A stretch of 64,000 nucleotides of DNA, taken from positions 868,001-932,000 of the forward strand of contig CAWGVW010000001.1 of the NCBI GenBank assembly GCA_963826145.1, given 5' to 3'. The position numbers and the translations under genes were made by a program. Numbering within the stretch: position 1 is the stretch's first letter; each line of letters starts with the position of its first letter. Positions 1-7,932 of the stretch are shown here, piece by piece. This DNA is from JBGPLJ01 sp963826145. Its GTDB lineage: Bacteria; Pseudomonadota; Gammaproteobacteria; Steroidobacterales; Steroidobacteraceae. The notes beneath the pieces were generated by a model. It searched no databases, was not told the DNA's origin, and saw only the letters and a list, made by a program, of their open reading frames with translations.

Positions 1-406
1 TTGTGCCCCACGCCGGCATGCCGGTCATCTTGAAGCCATGCTTGATGATCCAGAAGGTTTCCTGGGGAGAGTGATCGCGTCCGTGTTCGATGAGGTTCGG
101 GGGCAGGGGATAGAGACCACGGCGCAGTTCCGACTCTTCGACGCCCGGTGCGAGGTGGCACCCCGTGCACATCTCCGCGTAGTGCTCCGCTCCCATGGCG
201 ATGAGCTTCGCGTCATCCATGGCAGGTGCCGCGACACCATCCGAACGCACGGCGATAGATCGCTCGCGCGTGACATCGACGAGCCACTGCGTCACTGCCC
301 AGTGCGGATTGTCGGCTGCGACACTATAGATGCCGGAATAAATGAATCCGAAACCAGCAAATAAAGTTGCCGCGAGAACGATAGCAACGAACCTGAGAGA
401 TCTCAT
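1..406 (-). CDS. Cytochrome c, class I-like (3' part cut by window edge)
   Basis: Probably a membrane-anchored or periplasmic c-type cytochrome that carries electrons. Seen: from the ATG at 406 the protein opens with MRSLRFVAIVLAATLFAG, a signal peptide or anchor, and a single heme-binding CTGCH motif lies near residue 80. It is followed by a tract ending GMPAWGT, typical of cytochrome c domains where the Met of a GMP motif serves as distal heme ligand. The frame is still open at base 1, so at least 135 residues are present and the C-terminus is missing. It lies 17 bp downstream of copB on the same strand, so copA-copB-cytochrome look like one operon. A role in copper stress is inferred from context only. 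Confidence 0.8.
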   Translation of the reverse strand, partial: MRSLRFVAIVLAATLFAGFGFIYSGIYSVAADNPHWAVTQWLVDVTRERSIAVRSDGVAAPAMDDAKLIAMGAEHYAEMCTGCHLAPGVEESELRRGLYPLPPNLIEHGRDHSPQETFWIIKHGFKMTGMPAWGT

Positions 407-423
407 GACTCACCTATTGGGTT

Positions 424-1203
424 CTAGAACCAAACTCGAATGCCCGCCACCGCGCGCAGCTCGCCGGCATCCTCCCCGGCAGCGCGCCGCATATCGGCGG
501 TCTCACCCAATGCTTGGTTCCAGGTCAAACCAACATAAGGCGCGAACTCACGGCGAAACTCGTACCGCAGGCGCAGACCGATGTCGAGATTCGAGATCCC
601 CGATCCGAGGCCGCGCTCTGGATCGCTCTTGCCGTAGAAATTCGTCTCAAGCTCCGGCTCGAGGATCAGACGCTGCGTGAAGAGCCACTCGTATTTCGCC
701 TGGAAACGCGCGGCGGTGCGTCCGGCATCGCCGACATAGACGGTCCCTTCGATCTCGAACCACTGCGGCGCGAGACCTTGCATTCCAATCGCGGCCCAGG
801 TGCGCGGCGGCCCTGCGCCGAAATCCTCACGCGCTCCCAGCTGCATGCTCCACCAGCGAGCGACGATCCGGTCCCACAGGAGTTCCGCGCGGGCATCTTC
901 CGTCCGGCCTTGTACACGCTCCCCTTCGGTCTTGAACCGGAGCTTGTCGTAGTCGCCGCCGTACCAGGCGTGCGCATCCCAGGCGGCCGCGCCAGCGCCG
1001 TCGCCATCGCGCCACTCCAGTCGATCGAATGCGACCATGCCGATCGGTGCCGTGTCGTCCATTTCCATCATCGCGACCATCTCGTGATGGGACATGTCCG
1101 GCATCGACTTCGTGGGAGGGGCGGGCGGCACGTGCTGCGACTCATTCTCGGAGCGCGCTGACAGAGCCGCTAGCAAGCCAATTGCGAATGCCGTGATATG
1201 CAG
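424..1203 (-). CDS. copB: Copper resistance outer-membrane protein CopB
   Basis: CopB family outer-membrane beta-barrel, thought to bind or sequester copper together with CopA. Seen: after a signal-like stretch (HITAFAIGLLAALSA) comes a Met/His-rich segment (MPDMSHHEMVAMMEMDD) and then a barrel with alternating aromatic strands ending in VAGIRVWF, the terminal-Phe pattern of outer-membrane proteins. The start is uncertain. The only upstream in-frame ATG (1329) lies 110 bp inside copA, and no ATG exists between copA's stop and the signal peptide. A CTG at 1203 gives the best signal peptide; a TTG at 1176 is the alternative. A GGGAGG just upstream supports re-initiation after copA. Confidence 0.85.
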   Translation of the reverse strand: MHITAFAIGLLAALSARSENESQHVPPAPPTKSMPDMSHHEMVAMMEMDDTAPIGMVAFDRLEWRDGDGAGAAAWDAHAWYGGDYDKLRFKTEGERVQGRTEDARAELLWDRIVARWWSMQLGAREDFGAGPPRTWAAIGMQGLAPQWFEIEGTVYVGDAGRTAARFQAKYEWLFTQRLILEPELETNFYGKSDPERGLGSGISNLDIGLRLRYEFRREFAPYVGLTWNQALGETADMRRAAGEDAGELRAVAGIRVWF

Positions 1204-1219
1204 TTGAGAATGCGTGGTC

Positions 1220-2998
1220 TCAACCTCCCGCCGCTGGCTGGGTCTCGGCCGCAACCACCACTTCGCGAAACATCCCCGCTTCCATGTGATAGAGCAGGTG
1301 GCAGTGGTACGCCCAGCGACCGAGCGCATCGGCGGTGACGAGATAGCTCAGGCGCTGCGCAGGCTGCACGAGGATGGTGTGCTTGCGTACCTGAAAGGCA
1401 CCGTCCGGCGACTGGAGTTCACTCCACATTCCGTGAAGATGAATGGGGTGGGTCATCATGCTGTCGTTGACGAGCACCACCCGCAGCCGCTCGCCGTGTT
1501 TGAAGCGCAGCGGCTCGGCTTCTGAATATTTCTTGCCGTCGAAGGACCACATGAAGCGTTCCATGTGGCCGGTAAGGTGCAGTTCGAGCTCGCGTCCCGG
1601 CGGACGCGAATCGATCGGTCCACCAATTGTGTGCAGATCGGCGTACGTCAACACACGCCGACCGTTGTCGCGCAGTCCGACACCGGGGTCCGACAAGCTG
1701 TTCTTCACTTGCATGACTTGGGCATCGACGCCGGGCGACTGTTCGGATGCGGGGTGCTTCAGGGGGTCCTGATCCGTTGCGTGCGAGTGGTCCATGCCGG
1801 GCATGTCTGGCATATCCGGCATGTCCTCCATGCCGGCCATGTCATGACCCATGCCTATATCGGCCATCGAGAGGAGCAGTCGCGGATCGAGCGGTGGTAT
1901 GTTCGCTTGCAGGCCGGGCCGTGGCGCCAGTGTGCCGCGCGCGTACCCCGACCTATCGAGCGACTGGGCGAAGAGTGTGTAGGGTTGCTCGTCCGAGGGC
2001 TCGACAATGACGTCATAGACCTCGGCTGTGCCGATGCGGAACTCATCAACGAGAACCGGCTCCACGTCCTGCCCATCGGTCGCGACCACGGTCATCTTCA
2101 GGCCGGGAATACGAACATCGAAAATGCTCATTGACGAACCATTGATGAAGCGCAGTCGGATCTTTTCTCCGCGACGGAACTCGCCCGTCCAATTGCCGGC
2201 CGGCGTCACGCCATTCATCAGATACGTGTAGGTATGGCCCGAGACGTCGGCGAGATCGGTCGGCGTCATGCGCATTGCGCCCCACATGCGTCGATCGGCG
2301 ATGGTTGCTTGCCAGCCCTGCGCACGAACGTCCCTGAAGAAATCACCAACAGTCTGCTTGCCGAAGTTGAAGTAGTCGCTGTGGCGCTTGAGCGTGGCAA
2401 AAATATGTTCGGGATCCTGATCGCTCCAGTCCGACAAGAGCACGGTGTAGTCGCGATCCACATTGTGGCGCTCGCCGCTTCGCGGCTCGATCACGAGCGG
2501 ACCATAAAGTCCGGTCTGCTCCTGGAAGCGCGAATGGCTGTGATACCAGTAGGTGCCGGATTGAGTGACCGGAAAGCGGTAGTTATAGGTTGTGCCGGGC
2601 GCGATGCCCTCGAAACTCAACCCCGGGACGCCATCCATGTCCGCCGGCAGGATGATTCCGTGCCAGTGAATCGAGGTAGGCTCGCGCAGGCGATTGGTGA
2701 CGCGCAATGTGATCGTGTCGCCCTCGCGCCAGCGCAACAGCGGCGCCGGAACTTGACCATTGACCACGGTCGCAGTGCGGGGCTTGCCGGTGAAGTTCAC
2801 CGGCAGCGTGTCGATTTCCAAATCGAACTCGGTGCCCGAGAGCACTTGGCGCTCCGCGATCCCGGAACCCCAGCTTCCTCTGCCGGTCGTGGTGAGCGCG
2901 AGGGCGGCGCAACCGAGACCCTGCACAAATAGCCGTCGCGAGAACCCATTCGGAATGCGATATATGTGTTGATGGTTTGTCACGTGATCAGTATGCAT
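1220..2998 (-). CDS. copA: Copper resistance multicopper oxidase CopA
   Basis: Periplasmic multicopper oxidase of the CopA/PcoA family, which oxidises Cu(I) and confers copper tolerance. Seen: a twin-arginine signal (FSRRLFVQGLG) near the N-terminus; the four copper-ligand motifs HWHG, HSHS, HPIHLHG and HCHLLYHMEAGM in the usual order; and a Met-rich insert (MADIGMGHDMAGMEDM and repeats of MPD) typical of CopA. The ATG at 2998 was preferred over that at 3055 because it leaves a normal Tat signal. It is transcribed away from the cytochrome-like gene at 3067, so the 68-bp gap carries divergent promoters. It is followed by copB 17 bp after its stop. Confidence 0.95.
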   Translation of the reverse strand: MHTDHVTNHQHIYRIPNGFSRRLFVQGLGCAALALTTTGRGSWGSGIAERQVLSGTEFDLEIDTLPVNFTGKPRTATVVNGQVPAPLLRWREGDTITLRVTNRLREPTSIHWHGIILPADMDGVPGLSFEGIAPGTTYNYRFPVTQSGTYWYHSHSRFQEQTGLYGPLVIEPRSGERHNVDRDYTVLLSDWSDQDPEHIFATLKRHSDYFNFGKQTVGDFFRDVRAQGWQATIADRRMWGAMRMTPTDLADVSGHTYTYLMNGVTPAGNWTGEFRRGEKIRLRFINGSSMSIFDVRIPGLKMTVVATDGQDVEPVLVDEFRIGTAEVYDVIVEPSDEQPYTLFAQSLDRSGYARGTLAPRPGLQANIPPLDPRLLLSMADIGMGHDMAGMEDMPDMPDMPGMDHSHATDQDPLKHPASEQSPGVDAQVMQVKNSLSDPGVGLRDNGRRVLTYADLHTIGGPIDSRPPGRELELHLTGHMERFMWSFDGKKYSEAEPLRFKHGERLRVVLVNDSMMTHPIHLHGMWSELQSPDGAFQVRKHTILVQPAQRLSYLVTADALGRWAYHCHLLYHMEAGMFREVVVAAETQPAAGG

Positions 2999-3066
2999 GC
3001 GGATCGAGTCAAAGCGGCTGTGCGGCGTATGATTTCGTCTCCGATATCTACGCATGGAGCCTAAGG

Positions 3067-3552
3067 ATGAAGCCCTGGAAGTTGCGCGTCTGCATCGCGT
3101 TTTGCGCGTGTTTCGTCCTGTCAGCCTGCAGCGGTCGTGACGAGCACAGTCGACCCTATGCCCCCGGTCTCGGGGAAATCATGGCCTTCACGCAGATGCG
3201 CCACACGAAATTGTGGATGGCCGGCGAAGCCGGGAACTGGGAACTCGCCGCCTATGAATCGGATGAACTGGAAGAAGGTTTTCAGGATGCGGTCACGTTT
3301 CATCCGACACACAAGGACGCGCCGCGGCCCCTTGCGGAGGTGCTGCCCGCGATGATAGATGCGCCGGTCGCGGCAGTGCGCGTCGCCATCGCCGCGCATG
3401 ACAAGGCGGCGTTCGAAGCGGCGTTCGACTCGCTTACTGCCGGTTGCAACAACTGCCATCGAACGATGAACTTTGGATTCAACGTGGTGCAGCGCCCGAC
3501 GGCGGATGCGTTTCCCAATCAGAACTTTTCGCCGCTCGCAGCTTCGCCCTAG
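3067..3552 (+). CDS. Cytochrome-like lipoprotein with one CxxCH motif
   Basis: Predicted periplasmic lipoprotein of 161 residues. Seen: a signal peptide ending in a lipobox (VLSAC), then a helical region and a single heme-type motif CNNCH near residue 130, as in small cytochrome c or c'-like proteins where CxxCH sits near the C-terminus. The ATG at 3067 has a GGAG eight bases upstream. It is divergent from copA across a 68-bp gap, which suggests shared copper regulation, although no recognisable CueR or CopR box could be identified by eye. The electron partner is unknown. Confidence 0.72.
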   Translation: MKPWKLRVCIAFCACFVLSACSGRDEHSRPYAPGLGEIMAFTQMRHTKLWMAGEAGNWELAAYESDELEEGFQDAVTFHPTHKDAPRPLAEVLPAMIDAPVAAVRVAIAAHDKAAFEAAFDSLTAGCNNCHRTMNFGFNVVQRPTADAFPNQNFSPLAASP

Positions 3553-3596
3553 ACCAACGCCCCAGACCGATGTCATTGGGCTGAGGCTACATCCAA

Positions 3597-3983
3597 TCAG
3601 ACGCTATCAACCGCGCGCTGCAGACGCGCGCGGATCTCGTCAGCGACGGCTGCAAGCTTTGGATTGCCGGTTCGTTCCATCGACGAAACAGGGTCGATCG
3701 CGGCGACCTCGGTTTGACGCGGTTTCTCCTCGCGCACGATCACATTGCAAGGCAAGAGGACGCCCAACTTGTTTTCGAGCAGCAACGCCTGATGGGCAAA
3801 GCCTGGGTTGCAGGCGCCGAGAATCCGGTACTTGGGAATATCAGCGTCGAGCTTCAGCTTCAAAGTCGCTTGTACGTCGATGTCGGTCAATATGCCGAAG
3901 CCCTCTTTCTTGAGCGCGGCGGTAACTCGACTTACGACCTCGTCAAAGGGCAGTGGCACTGTCCGTGCGAGATAGTACGACAT
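3597..3983 (-). CDS. DUF302 domain protein
   Basis: A 128-residue protein of the DUF302 family, small soluble proteins often found beside metal, sulfur or redox genes; no enzymatic role is established. Seen: the characteristic opening with YYLARTVPLPFDEVVSRV, the alternating strand/helix pattern and the LGACNPGFAHQALLLE and LLPCNVIVRE segments that are the family's most conserved parts. The ATG at 3983 was chosen over 4040 because GGAG lies at the right distance. It converges on the cytochrome-like gene (3552) with 44 bp between the stops. Confidence 0.85.
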   Translation of the reverse strand: MSYYLARTVPLPFDEVVSRVTAALKKEGFGILTDIDVQATLKLKLDADIPKYRILGACNPGFAHQALLLENKLGVLLPCNVIVREEKPRQTEVAAIDPVSSMERTGNPKLAAVADEIRARLQRAVDSV

Positions 3984-4139
3984 TCTAATCTCCATTTTTC
4001 TGACCACTGCGAAAATGCGTGACTGAACATTCTCAGCCAAAGCAGCGGAGCTTCGCTATCCGCAGTTTCACGGACACCTTTCCGTAAAACTGCGCATACG
4101 AGGATCGATCGTGACTGGAGCCAGGGCAATGGCGGCTGC

Positions 4140-4646
4140 TCACTCGGCCCTGGCGTCGGCTCCATGTTCCGACAGTTGCGCCCCAAACCATCGATGTATT
4201 GCGGTCAACAAGTGGAGATCGGTCGTTTCAAAAGTGATCGCCGCGCCGGACGGGAGTGCGGCATACGAGACTTTGATGCGCGCCGCTCCGGCCTGGACTT
4301 CCTTGAGGCCTGGCATGCTTTCGCCATGAAGCGTGGCGGGGTCCGAGTAGTTGCCGTGCTGGAACATTTCCGCCTCGTGCCGGAGATGTTGCTGAATCAG
4401 CGCGACCTGATCGGCAGCGGCTGGATCTTTCGCGATCACCGTCTGCACACCGCCCGATTCGGTCATCCTGAAAATATGAACGGTCTTCGTCATGTCAAAC
4501 GGCATCACGCCGTGCGCCATGTCGTGCACGTGTTCCTGCGGGGTTTCTGCCGGCGTGGCTTCTGCGATAGCGGACGTGCCACCGATCAGCAACAGGACGC
4601 TGATCGCGATTGCGGCAAAGGACGTGCTGTGCGGTAGGTGGGCCAT
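4140..4646 (-). CDS. Conserved periplasmic protein of unknown function
   Basis: 168 residues with a clear signal peptide (AAIAISVLLLIGGTSAIA). The mature part contains HVHDMAHGVMPFDM, a His/Met-rich stretch compatible with metal binding, then VHIFRMTESGGVQTVIAKD and a C-terminal LHLLTAIHRWFGAQLSEHGAD. It belongs to a family of short exported proteins that some databases have labelled aspartate carbamoyltransferase; the length and signal peptide make that label implausible. The start is six bases upstream of the YceI gene's stop codon, so the two are probably cotranscribed. The location beside copA/copB suggests a metal- or stress-related role, which is inference. Confidence 0.7.
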   Translation of the reverse strand: MAHLPHSTSFAAIAISVLLLIGGTSAIAEATPAETPQEHVHDMAHGVMPFDMTKTVHIFRMTESGGVQTVIAKDPAAADQVALIQQHLRHEAEMFQHGNYSDPATLHGESMPGLKEVQAGAARIKVSYAALPSGAAITFETTDLHLLTAIHRWFGAQLSEHGADARAE

Positions 4647-4652
4647 TGGCGG

Positions 4653-5237
4653 TCACTCGGCCTGTTTAGGCCGATTGAACTCCGCGTCGATCGTGATGAG
4701 AACCTCGTCGCCTATGAATGGCAACAACCCTGTGATCCCAAAGTCGCTCCTCTTCAGCGTGCCATGCGCGGAGAAGCCGAGCGTCGGACGCTGATCGAAC
4801 GGATTCGGTCCAACTTTATTCAATGTCGCATCGAGCGTGAGCGGCTTGGTTACTCCGTGCAGGGTCAACTCGCCGTCGATGCGAATTCCATTGGTGCCCG
4901 TGCGTGTGACGCGCTTGGAGGTGAATCGCATTTCCGGGAATTGAGCGACATTCAGGAACTTGTCACTGCGCAGGTCGTTGTCGCGCGCCGCGAATGCGGT
5001 GTCGATCGAGGCCAGCTGCACCACTACCTCAACGCGGCAGGCCTCAAGCGCGTCCGGGTCGCAATTGAGCGTTGCGTCCAAGTCGCGAAACGAACCGTGC
5101 TTCTGCGTGAAGCCAAGATGGTCGATCGCGAAAAGTAAATCGACGTGTGTCTTTTCGAGGTGATATTGCGCGGTAGCGGACTGCGCTAGCGACGCTGCAG
5201 CCAGACATGGGAGGAGAAAGCCGAGACGTGTTCTCAT
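4653..5237 (-). CDS. YceI family periplasmic protein
   Basis: YceI-family lipocalin-like protein of about 194 residues, exported to the periplasm and thought to bind isoprenoid-type lipids. Seen: a signal peptide (LGFLLPCLAAASLAQSATA), then the family hallmarks YHLEKTHVDLLFAIDHLGF, a central KFLNVAQFPEMRFTSK and GELTLHGVTKPLTLDA, and a C-terminal DFGITGLLPFIGDEVLITI. The ATG at 5237 is favoured because GGAG lies nine bases upstream; an ATG at 5243 would sit too close to it. First gene of a probable pair with the exported unknown at 4140-4646. Confidence 0.9.
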   Translation of the reverse strand: MRTRLGFLLPCLAAASLAQSATAQYHLEKTHVDLLFAIDHLGFTQKHGSFRDLDATLNCDPDALEACRVEVVVQLASIDTAFAARDNDLRSDKFLNVAQFPEMRFTSKRVTRTGTNGIRIDGELTLHGVTKPLTLDATLNKVGPNPFDQRPTLGFSAHGTLKRSDFGITGLLPFIGDEVLITIDAEFNRPKQAE

Positions 5238-5281
5238 GGGCATGATCTCCAGACCCTCGGACTTCACTGCTGCGTCAAGTG

Positions 5282-7513
5282 CTACCGTTGCGACGAGCCG
5301 GTGCCACGAGACTCGCTGTGAGCCGAGTCGCCGAGCTGAAGTATCGGTAACTTCGCTGTGTCTACATCGCGTCTGCGCAGCGAGGCCAGGAACTCTTCGC
5401 CATCCATGGGTGGCGCGAACGCGACGCCTTGCGCGAGCAGGCGTCCGTGTGCCGCGAGTCTAACCGCCAGTTCAGCCGAGTCGACGCCGGTTGCACAGAC
5501 AGCGATGTGCAGCGCATTAGCTGCGCCAATGATCGCACGCACGAATGCTGATGCGGCCGGGTCGTGAGCGGCCTGCCGAATCAGCGCGGCGTCTATCCGC
5601 ACCTTTGCGATCGGCACAGCCGTCAGGGAGTGCAGACTCGACGAACCTTTGCCGAGGTCGTCGATGCAGATCGAAACCCCGGTACGACGGGCCGCCTGTA
5701 GCGCGCGCAGCGCGGCTGGACTGTTCGTGAGCGCGGCTTCCGGCACCTCGAGCTCGAGGTGTCGCGGCGCAAGGTCGCACTCTGCGAGAATCCGCTGAAG
5801 GACCGGCAGGAACGCAGCGTCCTCAAGCGCGCGCAGTGGCACGAGTACGGCCACAGGGAATTCGCAATCGACCTCGCGCGACCACGCACTGCGTGCGCGG
5901 CAGGCTTCGTGGAGCCAGCGCTCGGCGACCTCTAGCACAAGGCCGGCGGCCTCCGCCTCCGCAACAATTTCGGTAGCGGGCCGCTCCTTGCCGCCCTCGG
6001 CGATGAAGGGGAGCGCCTCGGCCCCTTCGATTCGGTCGGAACGGACCTCCACCTGAAGCTGATACCGGAGCACCCACGTCGCTGCCGCGAACCGCTCACG
6101 TTGGCGTTCACGATGTTCATCGGCGTTGTCCACCACCGATGCGGCTACCAGGCCGCTCCCGGCTTCGGCTTGCTCCATTTCCATCGCTGGCGTGGAAGGG
6201 GGGAGGTCACCTGCGTCAGGAGTGGCCTCAAGCGGCGCACCATGTGTTTCGCCCGCGGGTGCCGTCGGTGCTAGTGCCGCCGGTGCCAGTGGCGCCGGTG
6301 CCAGTGGCGCAAATGCGGGTACCAGGTCGCTCCAGGCCCCGGCTTGCTCCATTTCCATCGTCGGCGTGGAGGAGACGAGGTCACCTGCGTCAAGAGTCAC
6401 CTCAACATCGGGTGCACGATGTGCGTCGAGAGCGGGTGCCACGCTCACGTCCGGCGTAGATGGCACGACGTCGCACGGCTCGCCGCTCGCCGGCGCGAGC
6501 GCCGAACTCGTGGCCCTGGCGACGGGTCGCGGGCTCGTCATGGTTGGCCGCGGCGCACTCGAGTCAGACCGAGCGGTTCCACGGCGACGGCGGACGCTGA
6601 GTAGCAGCGCACCGACCGAACCGGCGAGCAGCAAGATGAACCAAATCCAGAGGGAATGATTCGTGGGCGGCGCAACGGGCTCGACCGGCGCGGTCCGTTT
6701 GGGGACCGCAACGCTGATCAATTGCAGCCGCTGCCCCTTGACGTCATACACGGGCAGCAAGCCGCTGATTCCGTTGGGCTCCACTCGAAGCACCGGCACC
6801 GGCGGCTTGCCGGACACATACGTGGCGTCCGCCGGCCACTCCGAGGTGCGTGGATCGAGCGCCTCTACATCGACGTGGGCCCGCTCTGCGTAACGTCGCC
6901 ACTGCGCGGCATCGAGCGCGCGCGCGGCGATAAGCCAGCCGCGCGCCGGCCCCGTGCGCGAGGTCGGGTAAATTGGCATTGCGACGACGAGCGAAGGCCC
7001 CCGCGCGAGTCGCGCGGCGCCGGCAAGCGCAGGCTCGCCGGGCGCACGAGGCACGGTTAGGCGCGGCAGCTCTGCCAGGAACTCGTCCGCCTCGTCAAAG
7101 CCGCGATTCTCGCGGTCGTTCACGCGTCGCCAGAACAGCGGCTTGCCCTTGCCGTCGATGATCAACACCGTGTCGATGCGCTCGGCAATCAGCCGCTCCG
7201 GCGGGTACTGATCATGCACATAAGGGATGTTGGGCCGATCTACGAACTCGTATGTGTCATCGGCGATGGCGCGCGTGCGAACCGAGGCCGCAAGGTCGTC
7301 AAGTTCATCGACCCACGCCTTCTTTACAGCTTCAAGCACGCGTGTCGCGGGCGTAGTGTCAACGGCAAGAGCGGAGGTCTCGTGAGCCGGCTCAGGAACC
7401 AGCCACCGCATGAGAATGGCAGGCGTCGCGAGCACAGCGATCGCAACAGCGATCGCAACAGCGACCACCCGAATGCGGGTCAGCAGCGTGAAATTAGTGG
7501 GGTTTTTACCCAA
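5282..7513 (-). CDS. Membrane EAL-domain protein, probably catalytically inactive
   Basis: Two-transmembrane signalling protein of 743 residues: an N-terminal membrane segment (about 10-37), a periplasmic region of about 250 residues that may be a CHASE4-like sensor, a second membrane helix (LWIWFILLLAGSVGALLLSV), a long Pro/Ala-rich linker with internal repeats, and a C-terminal EAL domain. The EAL domain has the signature GAEAL, LELEVPEAAL and DDLGKGSSSL. The catalytic Lys of the usual LKID motif is Arg (VRID), and the usual AEGVE is ATGVD, losing the conserved Glu. It is therefore likely a c-di-GMP sensor or protein-interaction module, not a phosphodiesterase. The TTG at 7513 is preceded by GAGGAG at good spacing; an in-frame ATG at 7609 is the alternative. 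No GGDEF domain is present. Confidence 0.85.
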   Translation of the reverse strand: MGKNPTNFTLLTRIRVVAVAIAVAIAVLATPAILMRWLVPEPAHETSALAVDTTPATRVLEAVKKAWVDELDDLAASVRTRAIADDTYEFVDRPNIPYVHDQYPPERLIAERIDTVLIIDGKGKPLFWRRVNDRENRGFDEADEFLAELPRLTVPRAPGEPALAGAARLARGPSLVVAMPIYPTSRTGPARGWLIAARALDAAQWRRYAERAHVDVEALDPRTSEWPADATYVSGKPPVPVLRVEPNGISGLLPVYDVKGQRLQLISVAVPKRTAPVEPVAPPTNHSLWIWFILLLAGSVGALLLSVRRRRGTARSDSSAPRPTMTSPRPVARATSSALAPASGEPCDVVPSTPDVSVAPALDAHRAPDVEVTLDAGDLVSSTPTMEMEQAGAWSDLVPAFAPLAPAPLAPAALAPTAPAGETHGAPLEATPDAGDLPPSTPAMEMEQAEAGSGLVAASVVDNADEHRERQRERFAAATWVLRYQLQVEVRSDRIEGAEALPFIAEGGKERPATEIVAEAEAAGLVLEVAERWLHEACRARSAWSREVDCEFPVAVLVPLRALEDAAFLPVLQRILAECDLAPRHLELEVPEAALTNSPAALRALQAARRTGVSICIDDLGKGSSSLHSLTAVPIAKVRIDAALIRQAAHDPAASAFVRAIIGAANALHIAVCATGVDSAELAVRLAAHGRLLAQGVAFAPPMDGEEFLASLRRRDVDTAKLPILQLGDSAHSESRGTGSSQR
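6146..6423. repeat. Internal direct repeats inside the EAL protein linker
   Basis: Two copies of a roughly 100-bp segment (6146-6246 and 6320-6423) start at TACCAGG and share blocks such as GGCTTGCTCCATTTCCATCG and GGTCACCTGCGTCA, with scattered substitutions. Between them lie three tandem 15-mers (6267-6281, 6282-6296, 6297-6311) of the form GGTGCCAGTGGCGCC. In protein terms they encode two copies of a DAGDL...STP.MEMEQA module separated by Ala-Leu-Pro repeats. All repeat lengths keep the frame, so the linker has grown by in-frame duplication. Confidence 0.85.
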
Positions 7514-7897
7514 TTCCCAGGTCTCCTCGCGCTTCGTCGGAGCCAGAGCAAATCTGGGTAGTCGCTTGTCCGACGAGTGGCCACGATCATAATGATCGTC
7601 CCACTCCACAATGGCGATGTCACGCGCACTTCTGTGCAGGGTCGCGTCACTTCGGACGGCCGCGCATTTTACATATCGAGACAGAAAGCAGCGTCTGCAT
7701 GCGCGGAGACGGACGCGCGTCGGAGTCTCATTGCATTCTTTGCAATGGTGGTCCGCATCAAGATGCGGCTACACGCTGTGCGCCCGTGACGCGTCAACGA
7801 AAGGGAGACGAGCTCCGAACATTTCAAGACAGCAGGCCGCCGCCCGTGAAGAGCGCGGCTCAGCAGGCGCTCGCAAAGGCAGCCGCACCTAAATCGA

Positions 7898-7925
7898 TAG
7901 ACGTCCGCGCACGTGGCCCTACAAT
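7898..7925 (+). promoter_or_regulatory. Putative sigma-70 promoter of the M23 peptidase gene
   Basis: TAGACG (7898-7903), 16-bp spacer, TACAAT (7920-7925). Transcription would begin at or next to the ATG at 7933, giving a leaderless or nearly leaderless mRNA. The GAGGG just before the ATG is too close to act as a normal Shine-Dalgarno. The rest of the 419-bp gap between the EAL gene's start (7513) and 7933 shows no convincing gene; it should also hold the EAL gene's own promoter, not identified by eye. Confidence 0.45.
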
Positions 7926-7932
7926 CGAGGGC

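Noticed and set aside
4140..4646. Aspartate carbamoyltransferase annotation for this protein
   Set aside because: It has a signal peptide, is half the size of the enzyme and has none of the carbamoyl-phosphate binding motifs.
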